Of a stretch of 29,788 bases of DNA, positions 29,532-29,788 are shown in pieces. The notes under the pieces were generated by a model that saw only the letters and a program-made list of their open reading frames with translations, was not told the DNA's origin and ran no database searches. The translations under genes were made by a program, and so were the position numbers. The stretch comes from Didymodactylos carnosus (taxonomy: Eukaryota > Rotifera > Eurotatoria > Philodinida > Philodinidae): assembly GCA_905250885.1 (NCBI GenBank), contig CAJNOQ010001641.1, positions 1 to 29,788 on the forward strand, read 5' to 3'. Position 1 is the stretch's first letter. Every line of letters starts with the position of its first letter.

Positions 29532-29788
29532 TAAAGACACTTCTTTCGTTCTTTTTGGACAAAATGTGCACCTCGTGATCCAGAGAACTACGAAAGCTAA
29601 ATGAGTTCTGGAAAAGGTAGGATATTCACGCGACATTGAAGATTGATCAAGTAAAGCATCTCTCTTTACTTGATCAATCTTCAATGTCGCGTGAATATCC
29701 TACCTTTTCCAGAACTCATTTAGCTTTCGTAGTTCTCTGGATCACGAGGTGCACATTTTGTCCAAAAAGAACGAAAGAAGTGTCTTTA
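29532..29788. repeat. perfect inverted repeat, 125-bp arms, 7-nt spacer, cut by the window end
   Basis: 29532-29656 and 29664-29788 are exact reverse complements; the spacer is CATCTCT. The right arm reaches the last base of the window, so the true arm may be longer. Perfect identity means either a very recent inverted duplication or an assembly fold-back artefact. Open frames crossing it are by-products of the symmetry. Confidence 0.95.

Noticed and set aside
29472..29684. 70-codon minus frame over the terminal palindrome
   Set aside because: It crosses the palindrome centre, so both arms are read; an artefact of symmetry with no recognised domain.
1..29788. CRISPR arrays, operons, ribosome binding sites
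   Set aside because: The spliced gene shows this is animal nuclear DNA; no regularly spaced direct repeats are present.

Overview
This is a window of AT-rich animal nuclear DNA. One recognisable multi-exon gene lies on the + strand: a Musashi-family RNA-binding protein (msi), with standard GT-AG introns, several of them only 61-79 nt long. The rest is intron, 3'UTR, simple repeats and non-autonomous DNA transposons. The very AT-rich composition, compact introns and the hAT, Mutator-like and foldback elements fit a small invertebrate. A rotifer, for example a bdelloid, is possible, but that is an inference and not a demonstration.

Layout. 1-2568 is intron, headed by a foldback element. 2569-2610 is a 14-codon exon for the RRM1-RRM2 linker; RRM1 itself must lie upstream of the window. 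2611-14241 is an 11.6-kb intron. Inside it are three short candidate alternative first exons (6006-6062, 10116-10232, 13481-13603). Each begins with ATG, stays open and ends in a good donor at a codon boundary, so each joins in frame to the RRM2 exon. 14242-14943 holds RRM2, split over four exons. 15009-17692 holds the low-complexity C-terminal region over four exons, ending at TAG 17690-17692. A long U-rich 3'UTR follows, to roughly 19560. No transposon was recognised from about 4.2 to 19.9 kb.

From 19.9 kb on the DNA is transposon-rich. It contains an 809-bp hAT derivative with a perfect 8-bp target duplication, and an 860-bp long-TIR element sitting in a minus-strand reading frame that resumes on its far side. 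It also contains a 1.9-kb CACAGTGG-ended element and a Mutator-like element carrying a frameshifted piece of MULE transposase. A CCGG-rich patch and a 35-bp-stem hairpin follow. The window ends inside a perfect inverted repeat with 125-bp arms.

The most interesting system is the three-promoter arrangement inside msi. It would make Musashi isoforms with RRM2 and the C-terminal tail but no RRM1. The three alternative N-termini share a short motif, [ST]-[LYF]-[VI]-[LI]-L-D. Promoter use and splicing are inferred from sequence only; RNA data would settle both.
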